In this document: piece after piece, positions 16,318 to 25,390 of the stretch
Layout: each line of letters opens with the position of its first letter
Numbering within the stretch: position 1 is the first letter of the stretch
Assembly (NCBI RefSeq): GCF_042433915.1
Contig: NZ_JBHLUN010000004.1
Span: forward strand, 1-64,000
Direction of reading: 5' to 3'
Length of the DNA: 64,000 nt
DNA from: Roseomonas elaeocarpi
Lineage (GTDB): Bacteria; Pseudomonadota; Alphaproteobacteria; Acetobacterales; Acetobacteraceae
Notes under the pieces: model-generated
Seen by the model: the letters and a program-made list of their open reading frames with translations, nothing else
Told to the model about the DNA's origin: nothing
The model's database searches: none
Position numbers and translations under genes: made by a program

Positions 16318-17036
16318 GCCAGGGTTTCCACGACGTGCGGGAAGACGCTCTGGTAGCCTTCGCCGTACTTGATCGACTTCTCGGAGTTGCGGGCCGCCTG
16401 CGCGCCGCGCTGCAGCGCCACGCGGGTGTAGTATTCCCACAGGTGCTCCTGCCCGGCCATGCACTCGATGGCCGCGCGCTTCTTTTCCCACACAGAGGAA
16501 ATGTCGAGCAGCACGTCGGGCTTCCAGTCGCACTGCTCGGGCTGGTGGGGCTCGAACAGGAAGACCGGCGGCGCGCCGAGCACCTTCTGGTGCGGGTTGT
16601 GGCCATGCGCCTGGGCGGTGATGCGCGCGTTCTGCGCGAAGTCCGTCACCGCCGGGTGGTCGTGGTTGTAGATGTCCTTCTTCGAGTGCGTCAGCACGAA
16701 CTTCGGATGGATGGCGCGGTACACGTCCACCAGCCGGAACAGCGAGTCGTTGTTCAGCTCGATCGGGTAGTCGCCCAGGTTCCAGAACTGGATGTCGTGG
16801 ACGCCCAGGACCTCGGCCGCCTTCTTGGCCTCTTCCTCGCGCGCGGCCTTCACGCGCTCCAGCGTCATGCCGGGCTGGCGCCACAGCTTGGCGGACTCGC
16901 CGCGCTCGCCGTAGCTCAGGCACACCACGGTCACCTGCCACCCCTGCGCGGCGTGCAGCGCGATGGCACCGCCCGAGCGCCACACGAAATCCGCGGAATG
17001 GGCGCTGACAACCAGCGCGGTCTTGTTGTCGCTCAT
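16314..17036 (-). CDS. PIG-L-family 4-oxalomesaconate hydratase (GalB-like)
   Basis: A 240-residue PIG-L-fold metalloenzyme with the GalB variant of the metal motif, VVSAHSADFVWRSGGAIA (His-x-x-Asp instead of the deacetylase HPDD), plus LSYGERGES and YNHDHPAVTDFA with further His ligands. GalB hydrates 4-oxalomesaconate to CHA, the substrate of the aldolase encoded immediately downstream with a 4-bp overlap. That adjacency is the best support for function. It is the first gene of the minus-strand operon, with about 490 bp of non-coding DNA upstream. The ATG at 17036 is preceded by GGAGGAATCGC. Confidence 0.86.
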   Translation of the reverse strand: MSDNKTALVVSAHSADFVWRSGGAIALHAAQGWQVTVVCLSYGERGESAKLWRQPGMTLERVKAAREEEAKKAAEVLGVHDIQFWNLGDYPIELNNDSLFRLVDVYRAIHPKFVLTHSKKDIYNHDHPAVTDFAQNARITAQAHGHNPHQKVLGAPPVFLFEPHQPEQCDWKPDVLLDISSVWEKKRAAIECMAGQEHLWEYYTRVALQRGAQAARNSEKSIKYGEGYQSVFPHVVETLA

Positions 17037-17527
17037 GCGATTCCTCCAGCACAGGTGCCGGCGCGGCGACGGTTTCAGCGGAGCAGGGCCGAACACCGGC
17101 GGCAACCGTGGCGGCGGCCCCGCCGGGGACCGCGCCGCGACGCGATCCGACCCGGAAAGGGTCGCCACCCCGGCGCCGCACCGCGCCAGGAACTTCGGGC
17201 GGAGCCTAGGCGTGGCGGCGGCGGGCTGTCGTATCGCTTTTCCCGGCAGCGTTATCAGGATCGGGCATAGCCGCGCTGCCGGCGCGGCCGGGGGGCATAG
17301 CCGCGCCGGATAGCGCGACACCTCCTTGGCAGCAGTGTCGGGAACAACCCCGGTGGGAAGGCCGGACCGACGGCTCAGCCCTGGAGCCCGGTGCGGAAAG
17401 GTTCAGTCAAGGGCGCGACCGGAGCGCGCCCCCGGATCATGGCCCGGAGGTCAGGCGGCAGGGCCGCCGCCCCGGGGCCTCCGTCACGCCGGGCGCCGGT
17501 CCGAACAGCGCGGCCGGCGTTGCGCCC
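17037..17527. other. intergenic region upstream of the GalB-type operon
   Basis: A 491-bp stretch between the VOC gene and the GalB-type gene, both on the minus strand. No gene is supported. It must hold the operon promoter. The only clear feature is a dyad at 17232-17254. Confidence 0.5.
17232..17254. promoter_or_regulatory. candidate LysR-type operator upstream of the catabolic operon
   Basis: An imperfect inverted repeat, TATCGCT (17232-17238) and AGCGTTA (17248-17254), with a 9-bp spacer and six of seven positions paired, in a locally AT-richer patch about 200 bp before the GalB-type start. The T-N11-A-like geometry fits a LysR site. No experiment or second site supports it. Confidence 0.3.
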
Positions 17528-17941
17528 TCAGCGCGCGAAGACGCTGTCGAAGTCCTTGAAGCCCTTGACCTCGATCGGGTTGCCCGAGGGGTCGAAGAAG
17601 AACATCGTCCGCTGCTCGCCGGGCTCACCCTCGAAGCGCACCACGGGCGGGATGTCGAAGCCGGTGTCGGCCTTGCGCAGCCGCTCCGCCAGGGCGAACC
17701 AGTCGTCCAGCGGCAGCACCACGCCCAGGTGCGGCATCATCACCTTGTGGTGCCCGACATTGCCGGTGCGCGTCACCTCGAAGGGCTTGCCCAGGTGCAG
17801 CGAGATCTGGTGCCCGAAAAAGTCGAAATCGACCCAGGTGTCGGTGGAACGGCCTTCCTCGCAGCCGAGAACGCCGCCGTAGAAGCGGCGCGCCTCGTCG
17901 AGGTCGGTGACGTGGTAGGCGAGGTGGAAGAGTGACTTCAC
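17528..17941 (-). CDS. VOC-superfamily (glyoxalase/dioxygenase-fold) protein
   Basis: A 137-residue vicinal-oxygen-chelate protein. HLAYHVTDLDEARRFYGGVL is the typical first beta-alpha motif; ISLHLG, HLGVVL and FFFDPSGNPIEVKGF carry the His and Glu positions that bind metal in this fold. The GTG at 17941 is the only start matching the family N-terminus. VOC proteins include extradiol dioxygenases, lactoylglutathione lyases and resistance proteins. Being just upstream of the GalB/aldolase operon it might be an extradiol-type enzyme, but one single-domain VOC module is small for a ring-cleaving dioxygenase. Function is open. Confidence 0.82.
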   Translation of the reverse strand: MKSLFHLAYHVTDLDEARRFYGGVLGCEEGRSTDTWVDFDFFGHQISLHLGKPFEVTRTGNVGHHKVMMPHLGVVLPLDDWFALAERLRKADTGFDIPPVVRFEGEPGEQRTMFFFDPSGNPIEVKGFKDFDSVFAR

Positions 17942-18259
17942 GCTGAGAATTCCCGTGTCTCGATGGGGCCGGTCCGCCCTGCGGCAGGAGGAGCAGCACG
18001 GGAGGGCGAGGCTGTCCATGGCGGGCGGGGGTGTTTCGCCCCGGTTCCGCGCCGTGCCTGCCCATTGCTGATGCGGAGCCCGGCCGGCTGCCCAAAGCTT
18101 TGTCAGAACGGCGCAAGACGGGTCAAGACCCGGCTGGCCCGCCGGGGCTGAGCCGCGCGAAAGCCTTGCACCGGCTTCATTGCTTCCCAGCACCGGCCGG
18201 TTCGCTATGGTGGGCTGAAACCTCGCGCGCCAGGGTGACCTGAGGGGATAACCGACGCC
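17942..18259. other. intergenic region, divergent promoters expected
   Basis: A 318-bp space between the divergent VOC and repeat-protein genes. Only a ribosome-binding site, GAGGGGATAACC ahead of 18260, is clear. I see no gene and no confident promoter. Confidence 0.4.
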
Positions 18260-19696
18260 ATGCCGCCGTCACCCACGATCGACTACATCGACCAGTCCTA
18301 CGACCAGGGGGGCTTCGGCCCGACCGGCAAACCACAGCCGACCTACGTCTTCATCGAGGGCACGGCCCCCGTCGGCCATGGCATCGCGATCACCAACGCC
18401 ACCACCGGCGAAACCAGCTCGAACCTGAATCCGACGGCGAACGACAAGGGCATCTACGACTTCAGCTTCTTTACGCTCGGCTACGGCACCTACTACGCCA
18501 CGGACCTCGTCACCGGCGAAACCTCGGGCAGGGTGGACCTGATCGCCGGAACCCCGGGTGGCGACCTCGATGCGCTCGGCTACCCGACCGACCTGTACGG
18601 CCCGGTGATCGGGTCCGCGGCACCGAACCCGACCACGATCAGCCCGCCGACGCGCTTCAATCACGCGACGCTCATGAGCGAGTACTACGGCACCATCCAC
18701 GCCTACAGCGTCGTGCCGGATGATCAGGGACAGCACGCCACCGGTGCCCGCATCTACGTGGACAACGGTCACGCCCTCGCCCTGCCGATCAGCATCGCGG
18801 AGCTGAGGGATCACTACAACACCGCGACGCCGCGCGGCGGCAACGGCGGCATTTCGAACCCCGAGCCAACGCTCGACAGCCTCGTGCTGGTCACGGACGA
18901 CGCGACGGTGCAGTTTTCCCGCGTGCCGACCCTGGTGTTCAACGACATCACGCTGACGGTCCAGCATGACAGGTTCGTCGATTTCCTGTTCTACGACTCG
19001 CACTACCCCGACGTCGCAGCCCTGGATCTCAACGTGCGCGAGCACTACGACACCTATGGCTGGCACGAGGGCCGGGATCCGAACGCCTTCTTCGACACGG
19101 ATGCCTACCTGGCCTTCAACCGCGATGTCGCGGCAGCCGGCGTCAACCCGCTGGACCATTACGACGCTTCGGGCTGGAAGGAAGGGCGTTCTCCTTCCGC
19201 GGCCTTCGACACGAGGCTGTACCTGGACTTCAACCCGGATGTGGCGGCGTCCGGGCTGGATCCCCTGGCGCACTACCTCCAGTACGGGATCGCGGAAGGG
19301 CGCAAGATCTCGCCCGTCGTGGATGCGGGCGTCGTGCGGAACGGGTTCGACGCGACCTATTACGGCCTTGCCAACGCCGACGTCTCGAGCGCAGGCGTGG
19401 ATGCGCTGAACCACTTCAATGATTTCGGCTGGCGAGAGGGCCGGAACCCGGACGCTTTCTTCGACACCAACTGGTACCTGGCGCAGAACCCGGACGTGAA
19501 GGCCGCGAACGTCAACCCGCTTGCCCACTACGAGGTCTTCGGCTGGCGGGAAGGCCGTGATCCGTCCACCCACTTCAGCACCGCGGCCTACCTGGCAGCG
19601 TACCACGACGTGGCGGCCGCCGGCATCGATCCGCTGGACCACTTCCTGCAGTTCGGCGCGGCCGAGGGACGTTCCGGTTTCGGCGACCTGTATTGA
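18260..19696 (+). CDS. six-repeat acidic protein of unknown function
   Basis: A 478-residue protein. The N-terminal 235 residues are a Thr/Gly/Asp-rich, beta-strand-like region (ITNATTGETSSNLNPTA) without a family I can name. The C-terminal half is six tandem repeats of about 37-48 residues with core YLxxNPDVxxAGxxPLxHYxxxGWxEGRxP, starting near residues 237, 275, 313, 361, 398 and 436. These repeats are known next to glycosyltransferase and secreted calcium-binding domains in alphaproteobacteria. There is no Cys and no Sec signal; the acidic composition and the short hydrophobic end (FGDLY) would fit type I secretion, but no RTX nonapeptides are seen. It stands alone between oppositely oriented genes. 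Confidence 0.85.
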   Translation: MPPSPTIDYIDQSYDQGGFGPTGKPQPTYVFIEGTAPVGHGIAITNATTGETSSNLNPTANDKGIYDFSFFTLGYGTYYATDLVTGETSGRVDLIAGTPGGDLDALGYPTDLYGPVIGSAAPNPTTISPPTRFNHATLMSEYYGTIHAYSVVPDDQGQHATGARIYVDNGHALALPISIAELRDHYNTATPRGGNGGISNPEPTLDSLVLVTDDATVQFSRVPTLVFNDITLTVQHDRFVDFLFYDSHYPDVAALDLNVREHYDTYGWHEGRDPNAFFDTDAYLAFNRDVAAAGVNPLDHYDASGWKEGRSPSAAFDTRLYLDFNPDVAASGLDPLAHYLQYGIAEGRKISPVVDAGVVRNGFDATYYGLANADVSSAGVDALNHFNDFGWREGRNPDAFFDTNWYLAQNPDVKAANVNPLAHYEVFGWREGRDPSTHFSTAAYLAAYHDVAAAGIDPLDHFLQFGAAEGRSGFGDLY

Positions 19697-19867
19697 AACG
19701 TCGGGGGTCAGGCCGGCACGCCTTGCCGGACCAGCATGCGGCAGGCGCCGGGACCCGCGTCCGCGGCCATAGCCGTGCCGGGCAGGATGGCAGGCGCCAC
19801 AACGGGTCGCGGCCAGCACGAGTCTGGGATTGTGTGACGCGACCGCAGCGGGAAAACCGGCCGCCCC

Positions 19868-20806
19868 TCAGTACCCGCGGCCGAGGTCCAGCAGCGCTTC
19901 CGGCCGCTCCCCCGCCCGGAAGCGCGTGAGGTTGCGGCAGGCGATCGCCGCGGCCGTTTCGGGATGGCTGTAGGCCGCGACGTGCGGAAACACCGTCACC
20001 GCCGGGTGGCGCCAGAACGGGTGCTCCGGCGGCAGCGGCTCGGTGGCGAAAACGTCCAGCACCGCGTGCCCCACCTGGCCGGAGTCAAGCGCCTCCCACA
20101 GCGCCGCCTCGTCGAGGTGGCCGCCCCGTGCCAGGTTCACCACCCCGCCGCCGCGCGCCAGCCGCGCGAAGGTGTCGCGCCCCAGGATGCCGGCCGTCTC
20201 GGCGGTCAGCGGCAGGAGGTTCACCAGGATCTCCGTGCCGTCGAGCATCCGCCCCAGCCCCGCCGCGCCGTGGAGGCAGGCGACGCCCTCGACCTGCTTC
20301 GGCCGCCGGCTCCAGCCCCGCACCGCGAAGCCCAGCCCGGCCAGCGCCCGCGCCGTCGCGCCGCCCAGCTCGCCCAGGCCCAGCACGCCCACGCGCCGCT
20401 CCCGCGCCAGGGGCTGCACCCGCTGGTGCCATTCCCCGCGCGCCGCCTGCGCGGCATAGGCCGGGTATTGCCGGTGGAGGAACAGCACCGCCGCCGCCGC
20501 GGACTCCACCATCGCCTCGGTCATGGCGGGGTTCACCAGCCGCGCCACGGGGATGTCGCGCGGCAAATCGGGGTCGCGCAGCAGGCGGTCCACCCCGGCC
20601 CAGAGGCTCTGGATGAAGCGCAGCCGCGGCAGCCGCGCCAACGTGCCGGGCGGCGGGTTGGCGGCGAAGGCCACTTCCACCGCCGCCGGGTCGAAGTCCT
20701 CCGTCGCCAGCACCAGGGTTTCGCGTGCCGGCAGGTAGGCGCGCAGGTGGCGCCCCCACTCGGCGTATTCGGCCGCGTCCATGTCGCCGCACAGCAGCAC
20801 CGTCAT
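19868..20806 (-). CDS. ghrA: glyoxylate/hydroxypyruvate reductase A
   Basis: A 312-residue D-2-hydroxyacid dehydrogenase. The NAD(P)-binding motif VGVLGLGELGGATARAL (about 135-151) and the catalytic triad are visible: Arg in VNLARGG, Glu in FATEPLPP and His in FPHVAAYS. The short N-terminal domain and FIQSLWAGVDRLL match GhrA rather than PdxB or SerA. It reduces glyoxylate and hydroxypyruvate to glycolate and glycerate with NADPH. The next gene downstream on the same strand (MFS) is read into it with a 62-bp gap, so they may share a transcript. Confidence 0.9.
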   Translation of the reverse strand: MTVLLCGDMDAAEYAEWGRHLRAYLPARETLVLATEDFDPAAVEVAFAANPPPGTLARLPRLRFIQSLWAGVDRLLRDPDLPRDIPVARLVNPAMTEAMVESAAAAVLFLHRQYPAYAAQAARGEWHQRVQPLARERRVGVLGLGELGGATARALAGLGFAVRGWSRRPKQVEGVACLHGAAGLGRMLDGTEILVNLLPLTAETAGILGRDTFARLARGGGVVNLARGGHLDEAALWEALDSGQVGHAVLDVFATEPLPPEHPFWRHPAVTVFPHVAAYSHPETAAAIACRNLTRFRAGERPEALLDLGRGY

Positions 20807-20868
20807 CCGCGCCTCCCCTCCTTCACGTCGCCCCGGTCACGCCGCCCTGCTCACGCCGTTCAGGCGCC

Positions 20869-22107
20869 TCAATCCCCAGTCGCCTCGCTGGCACGCGCCG
20901 GCGCATCGCCCGCCCGCAGGTCCGGCACCACGCGCCAGACCCAGACCAGGTTCACCAGGAACAGCGTGCCCGTCAGCACGAAGACCCAGCGTATCCCCGC
21001 CAGCGCCGCCACGGTGCCGCCGGTGAACGGCCCCATCGAGCTGCCGAGAAAGGTCGCCGAGGCCGTCAGACCATAGGCCAGCCCGCGCTGCGAGGCCGGC
21101 ACCAGCCGCCCCACCAGCGCGTTGGCGGTGGGCAGGATGCCGCCCACGAAGAGCCCGACGCCGAAGCGCAGGGCGAGGAACTGCCAGTAGGCGCCCACCA
21201 GGCTCTGCGGCAGGCTCATCATCGCGGCGCCGAACAGCGAGATCAGCAGCACCCGGCGGTATCCCAGCACGTCCGAGCGCTTGCCCAGGAAGGGCGAGGC
21301 GATCAGGTCCGCGATGCCGGTCACCGAGAAGGCGAAGCCCGCCAGCGTCGCCAACCCCGGCTCCCACCCCACCAGATCCTGCACGAACAGCGTCACCACC
21401 GGCTGCACGGTGCGCACGCCGAACTGCGCGATCAGCAGCACCAGGAACAGCGGCAGGAGGCCGCGCGTGCGCGCCAGCGCCGCGAAGGACTGCCAGATCG
21501 GCTGCTTGGTCTTGGTGGCGCGTGGCGCGCGCTCTTCCCGAACGCCGAGATAGGCAGCCGTCGCGGCGGCGGCGGCGAAAGCGGCGGTGCAGAAGAACAC
21601 CATCCGGTACTGGCCCGTGACGTCGGCCACGGTGCCGCCCACCACCGGCCCGACCAGGCCACCGATCAGCTGCCCCGTGCTGAGCCAGCCCAGCGCGAAG
21701 CCCAGCCGCTCTTCCCGCACCTGGGTCGCCACCAGCGCGATGGCGGAGGCCGAGAAGCCACTGAAGGCGCCCATGCAGGCCCGCAGCGCCACCAGCTGCC
21801 ACAGATGCGTCGAGAGCCCCATCAGCAGCGTGAAGAAGCAGATCGCCAGCGAGGAGCGCAGCACCATCGCCTTGCGCCCGTAGCGGTCGGCGACCGAACC
21901 CCAGACCGGCGAGGCAAAGGCCGCCACGAAGGCGTTGAGCGAGGCGAGCAGCCCGGCCCAGAACTCCACCGGGCCGCCCGGCTGGACGCCGATCTCCGGC
22001 AGGAACAGCGGCAGGATCGGGCTCGCGACCGAGAGCGCCATGCTCATGATGAACTGCACGCCCACCATGCACCACAGCGTGCGCAGCCCAGGCTCGCGCG
22101 CCGTCAT
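20869..22107 (-). CDS. MFS transporter, drug-exporter (MdtG/DHA1) type
   Basis: A 412-residue inner-membrane protein with 12 predicted helices. The MFS motif A is present between helices 2 and 3 as GSVADRYGRKAMVLRS, and a motif-C-like LGWLSTGQLIGGLVGPVVGG in helix 5 marks the drug:H+ antiporter branch. Substrate cannot be deduced. It is upstream of ghrA on the same strand with a 62-bp gap. Confidence 0.9.
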   Translation of the reverse strand: MTAREPGLRTLWCMVGVQFIMSMALSVASPILPLFLPEIGVQPGGPVEFWAGLLASLNAFVAAFASPVWGSVADRYGRKAMVLRSSLAICFFTLLMGLSTHLWQLVALRACMGAFSGFSASAIALVATQVREERLGFALGWLSTGQLIGGLVGPVVGGTVADVTGQYRMVFFCTAAFAAAAATAAYLGVREERAPRATKTKQPIWQSFAALARTRGLLPLFLVLLIAQFGVRTVQPVVTLFVQDLVGWEPGLATLAGFAFSVTGIADLIASPFLGKRSDVLGYRRVLLISLFGAAMMSLPQSLVGAYWQFLALRFGVGLFVGGILPTANALVGRLVPASQRGLAYGLTASATFLGSSMGPFTGGTVAALAGIRWVFVLTGTLFLVNLVWVWRVVPDLRAGDAPARASEATGD

Positions 22108-22463
22108 GCCGCCAGGCCCGCGCGGCCACGGGCCTCCCGCGACGCCGGCGGAAGGCGCAGGAGCGCCGCCGGGCGAGGCGCCCGCCGGGCCGATGCCCGC
22201 CGCAACAACGTCCGTTGCGACGACATCTGTTGGAACACCACCAGCCCGAAGGCCACGGCCGGCCCGGTGACGCGCGGCGGAGGGTTTCGATGTGGCGGCA
22301 CGAGTCCCTCCGGAAAGGCAGCCCGCAGACTACACCCGCGCCCCACCCGCCCGAACAGCCCCCGGGCCTGGCGGGAGCCGCCCGGCAAAGAACCGGCCAC
22401 ACGGTTCCCGCGGATGCCCTGCGCCCGACGGACGTCCCAGGGTCATCCTTGGGCGCCTCGCCC
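22108..22463. other. intergenic region
   Basis: A 356-bp space between the cynS 3' end and the MFS transporter start, both on the minus strand. I see no gene, repeat or hairpin strong enough to call. Confidence 0.4.
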
Positions 22464-22925
22464 TCAGTACTGCTTGTAGGGCAGGAACTTGCCGCTCATG
22501 GTGATGGCCACGCGGTCGCCGGCGTTGTTGGGCTCGCGCTCGAGGTTCATGCGGAAGTCGATGGCGCTCATGATACCGTCGCCGAACTCCTCGTGGATCA
22601 GCGCCTTGAAGGTCGTGCCGTAAACCGAGATCAGCTCGTAGAAGCGGTAGATCAGCGGGTCGGTCGGCACCGCGGTGGGCAGCGAGCCACGGTACGGCGG
22701 CTGCTGCATCAGCTTCACCTCGTAGTCGCTGAGGTCGAGTTCGGCGCCGAGTGCCTCGGCGGCCGCCTTCGGCAGCGGCATCTGCCCCATCAGCGCGGCG
22801 GTGACGTATTCCTTGCTCAGCTCGCTTCCCGCGGCGTTGACCAGCGCGGTCAGCCCTTTCCAGCTCAGGTCCCGCTCGATCTTGAGGCGGACGATCTTCT
22901 CGGTGAGTTCGGCGCGTGCGGTCAT
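22464..22925 (-). CDS. cynS: cyanate hydratase (cyanase)
   Basis: CynS turns cyanate and bicarbonate into ammonia and CO2 (via carbamate). The 153 residues match the full family length, with the N-terminal helical domain (RLKIERDLSWKGLTALVNAA) and the C-terminal catalytic domain: Arg and Glu in IYRFYELISVYG and Ser in GIMSAIDF. The ATG at 22925 fits the family start. No cyanate transporter or carbonic anhydrase (cynT) is adjacent; it follows the molybdenum oxidoreductase genes on the same strand with a 169-bp gap. Confidence 0.95.
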   Translation of the reverse strand: MTARAELTEKIVRLKIERDLSWKGLTALVNAAGSELSKEYVTAALMGQMPLPKAAAEALGAELDLSDYEVKLMQQPPYRGSLPTAVPTDPLIYRFYELISVYGTTFKALIHEEFGDGIMSAIDFRMNLEREPNNAGDRVAITMSGKFLPYKQY

Positions 22926-23094
22926 GCGTGTGGTTCCCCAGGGCTCGGGCGGTGCGGCGCCCGCCCTGCAAGAAGCTTGCCCGGCGCAGACGAAGCGTTC
23001 CGCACGTCGCGGGCAACGCCGCCCCGGAGGCCGCCGACACCCCGGCCGCGAGCGGTGCGGACACGCCCACCGGCCGGGGCCCACCCGCCCGCGC

Positions 23095-25338
23095 TCACAC
23101 CCCGATCGCCGCCTTCACCCGTTCCCGCGTCAGCGGCAGGTCGCGCAGCCGCACGCCCGTGGCATCGGCGATGGCGTTGCCGATCGAGGCCCCGGTCGGC
23201 CCCTGCCCGGTCTCGCCGGCGCCCAGGAAAGGCAGGCCGGGACGCTCGATGATGTGCACCTCGACGCTCTCGGGAACATCCTCGAAGCGCAGGATCGGGT
23301 AGGTGGACCAGTCCACGCTGGTGATCGCGCCGTCGTCCCAGGTCGTGCTCTCGTACAGCGTCCAGCTCGAGGACTGCAGGATCGCGCCCTCGACCTGGTT
23401 GCGCAGGCCGTCGGGATTCACGACCTGCCCGCTGTCCACCGCCGCCACGGCGCGGATGAGGCGCGCGCGGCCGGTCTCGTGCGACACCTCGACCTCGGTG
23501 GCCACGGCGCAATAGGCGGCGAGGTTCTTGTAGCGCGCGAAGGCGAAGCCGTAGCCCCGCCCGCGCGGCGCCCGCTGCCCGGCCTTCCAGCCGAAGCGCT
23601 CGGCGGCGGTGGCGATCACCTCGCGGGCGCGGGCATCCTCCATGTGCCGCAGCCGGAACTCCACCGGGTCGGCCCCGGCGGCGCGCGCCAGGTCGTCCAT
23701 GAAGGTCTCGATGGTGAAGACGTTCATGTAGGCACCGAGCGAGCGCATCGCCGAGATGCGCAGCGGCATGTCGCGCAGGAAGTGGTTCACCACCCGCGCA
23801 CTGGGCAGGTGGTACAGCGGGATGCCGTTGCGGTCGCCAGCCCCCTCCGGCTGCGGCGCGGGTTTCGGCACCGGGATCGGGAAGGGATCGGCCACCAGCT
23901 GCGCCGCCAGCAGCGTGCCGGCGGAACCAGGACGCATGTTGTGCGAGTTGCTCCACACGCCGTAGTCCCAGTCCACGATGCGGCCCGAGGCGTCGAGCGC
24001 CGCCTCCACCTCGGTCACCATGCCCGGGCCCAGCGGCTCCCAGCCGTTCTCCTGCTCGCGCATCCACTGAAGGCGGATGGGCCGCCCCGGCACGGCGCGG
24101 GCGATCAGCGCCGCATCGGCGGCCGCGTCGTCGGCGCCGTTGTGGCCGTAGCAGCCCGAACCCTCGGTATGCACCGCGCGCACCTTCTCGAGCGGCAGGC
24201 GCAGCATCTCCGCGATCGCGGCACGGTCGGGATAAACGCCCTGCGTGTGCGTCCACACCGTCACCGCCCCGTCCACCCAGTGCGCCACCGCGCAGGACGG
24301 GCCGATCGAACCATGCGCCTGGTAGGCGCGGGTGTAACGCGCCCGCAGCCGCTTCACGCCCTCGACCGGCTTCCGGTTGTCGAGGATCGGGATGTCCTCG
24401 GTCGGCAGCGACTGCAGCACCTGGAAGATGTCGCCCTGTCTGGGCAGCGCCGGCCCCGGCTGCCACTGCGCCGCGGCGGACAGGGCGCGCATCGCCTTGA
24501 TCGCCTGCCATTCCTTGGTGGCCACCACGGCCAGGAAGTTGCCCTCGCGCACCACCTTGACCACGCCCGGCATCCGCTCGACCGCGCTGCTGTCGAGCGC
24601 CCGCAGCGTGGCACCCGGCCCCGAGGGCCGCACCACCCGCGCGTGCAGCATCCCCTCCGGCCGCATGTCCTGGACATAGGCGGCCCCGCCCGTGACCTTG
24701 GCCGGGATGTCGAGCCGCTGCACCGGCGTGTTCATCACCCGGAAGCTCTTCGGGTCCTTCAGCGGCGAGTTCGGCTGCGCCCGCCCGCTCAGCGCCTCAG
24801 CCGACACCAGCGCGCCGTAGTCGATCCGCTGTCCCGCAGGCCCGATCACCGCGCCGCTCTCGGCCCGGCAGCTGGCGGCATCGACGCCCCAACGCCCCGC
24901 CGCCTCGGACAGCAGAATCGCGCGCACCTGCGCCGCGGCGTTGCGGATCGCGGTGCCGCTGTCCTGCATGGAATGGCTGCCGGCGGTGTAGCCCTCGTTC
25001 GCCGTGCGCCCGGTATCCGCGGTCACCATGGTGATCCGCCCGGGCGCGACCTCCAGCTCCTCGGCCGCCACCTGCATCAGCGCGGTGCGGATGCCCTGGC
25101 CGAGCTCCGCCTTGCCGGTGAACACCGTCACCGCCCCGTCCGCACCGATCCGTATCCACGCATCGAGCGCCGGGCTCGACTGGAGGCTGCCCGGCAGGCG
25201 CGGCTTGCCGTCGGGCTCCTGCGAGGCCGCCGGATGCGCCAGCGAGAAGCCGAGCACCAGCGCCCCGGCCCCGGCGATCACGCCGCGCCGCGTCAGCGCC
25301 ACCCCGCCCGCGGCGGGGGCCCTGGTCCAGGCGTTCAT
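23095..25338 (-). CDS. molybdopterin-binding large subunit of an aldehyde/isoquinoline-type oxidoreductase
   Basis: A 747-residue periplasmic subunit of the xanthine-oxidase family, of the IorB/AldH type (about 79 kDa). The N-terminus carries a twin-arginine signal (LTRRGVIAGAGALVLGFSLA). KAELGQGIRTALMQVAAEEL is the first Mo-cofactor motif, and GAGETGQGPTGASIGNAIAD holds the catalytic Glu. The ATG at 25338 has GGGAG eight bases upstream; the longer start at 25356 has none. With the 2Fe-2S and cytochrome c subunits just upstream it forms a three-part periplasmic enzyme that passes electrons to ubiquinone. The substrate (aldehyde or N-heterocycle) is not defined by sequence. Confidence 0.92.
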   Translation of the reverse strand: MNAWTRAPAAGGVALTRRGVIAGAGALVLGFSLAHPAASQEPDGKPRLPGSLQSSPALDAWIRIGADGAVTVFTGKAELGQGIRTALMQVAAEELEVAPGRITMVTADTGRTANEGYTAGSHSMQDSGTAIRNAAAQVRAILLSEAAGRWGVDAASCRAESGAVIGPAGQRIDYGALVSAEALSGRAQPNSPLKDPKSFRVMNTPVQRLDIPAKVTGGAAYVQDMRPEGMLHARVVRPSGPGATLRALDSSAVERMPGVVKVVREGNFLAVVATKEWQAIKAMRALSAAAQWQPGPALPRQGDIFQVLQSLPTEDIPILDNRKPVEGVKRLRARYTRAYQAHGSIGPSCAVAHWVDGAVTVWTHTQGVYPDRAAIAEMLRLPLEKVRAVHTEGSGCYGHNGADDAAADAALIARAVPGRPIRLQWMREQENGWEPLGPGMVTEVEAALDASGRIVDWDYGVWSNSHNMRPGSAGTLLAAQLVADPFPIPVPKPAPQPEGAGDRNGIPLYHLPSARVVNHFLRDMPLRISAMRSLGAYMNVFTIETFMDDLARAAGADPVEFRLRHMEDARAREVIATAAERFGWKAGQRAPRGRGYGFAFARYKNLAAYCAVATEVEVSHETGRARLIRAVAAVDSGQVVNPDGLRNQVEGAILQSSSWTLYESTTWDDGAITSVDWSTYPILRFEDVPESVEVHIIERPGLPFLGAGETGQGPTGASIGNAIADATGVRLRDLPLTRERVKAAIGV

Positions 25339-25390
25339 GACACCACTCCCATCCACCGGACGCCCGCCGCGCCTCCCGTCCCGCGCGCCC

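Noticed and set aside
16314..17036. Sugar deacetylase, as for the PIG-L gene at 6287
   Set aside because: The metal motif is HSAD rather than HPDD, the sequence follows GalB, and the gene is coupled to a CHA aldolase, not to sugar genes.
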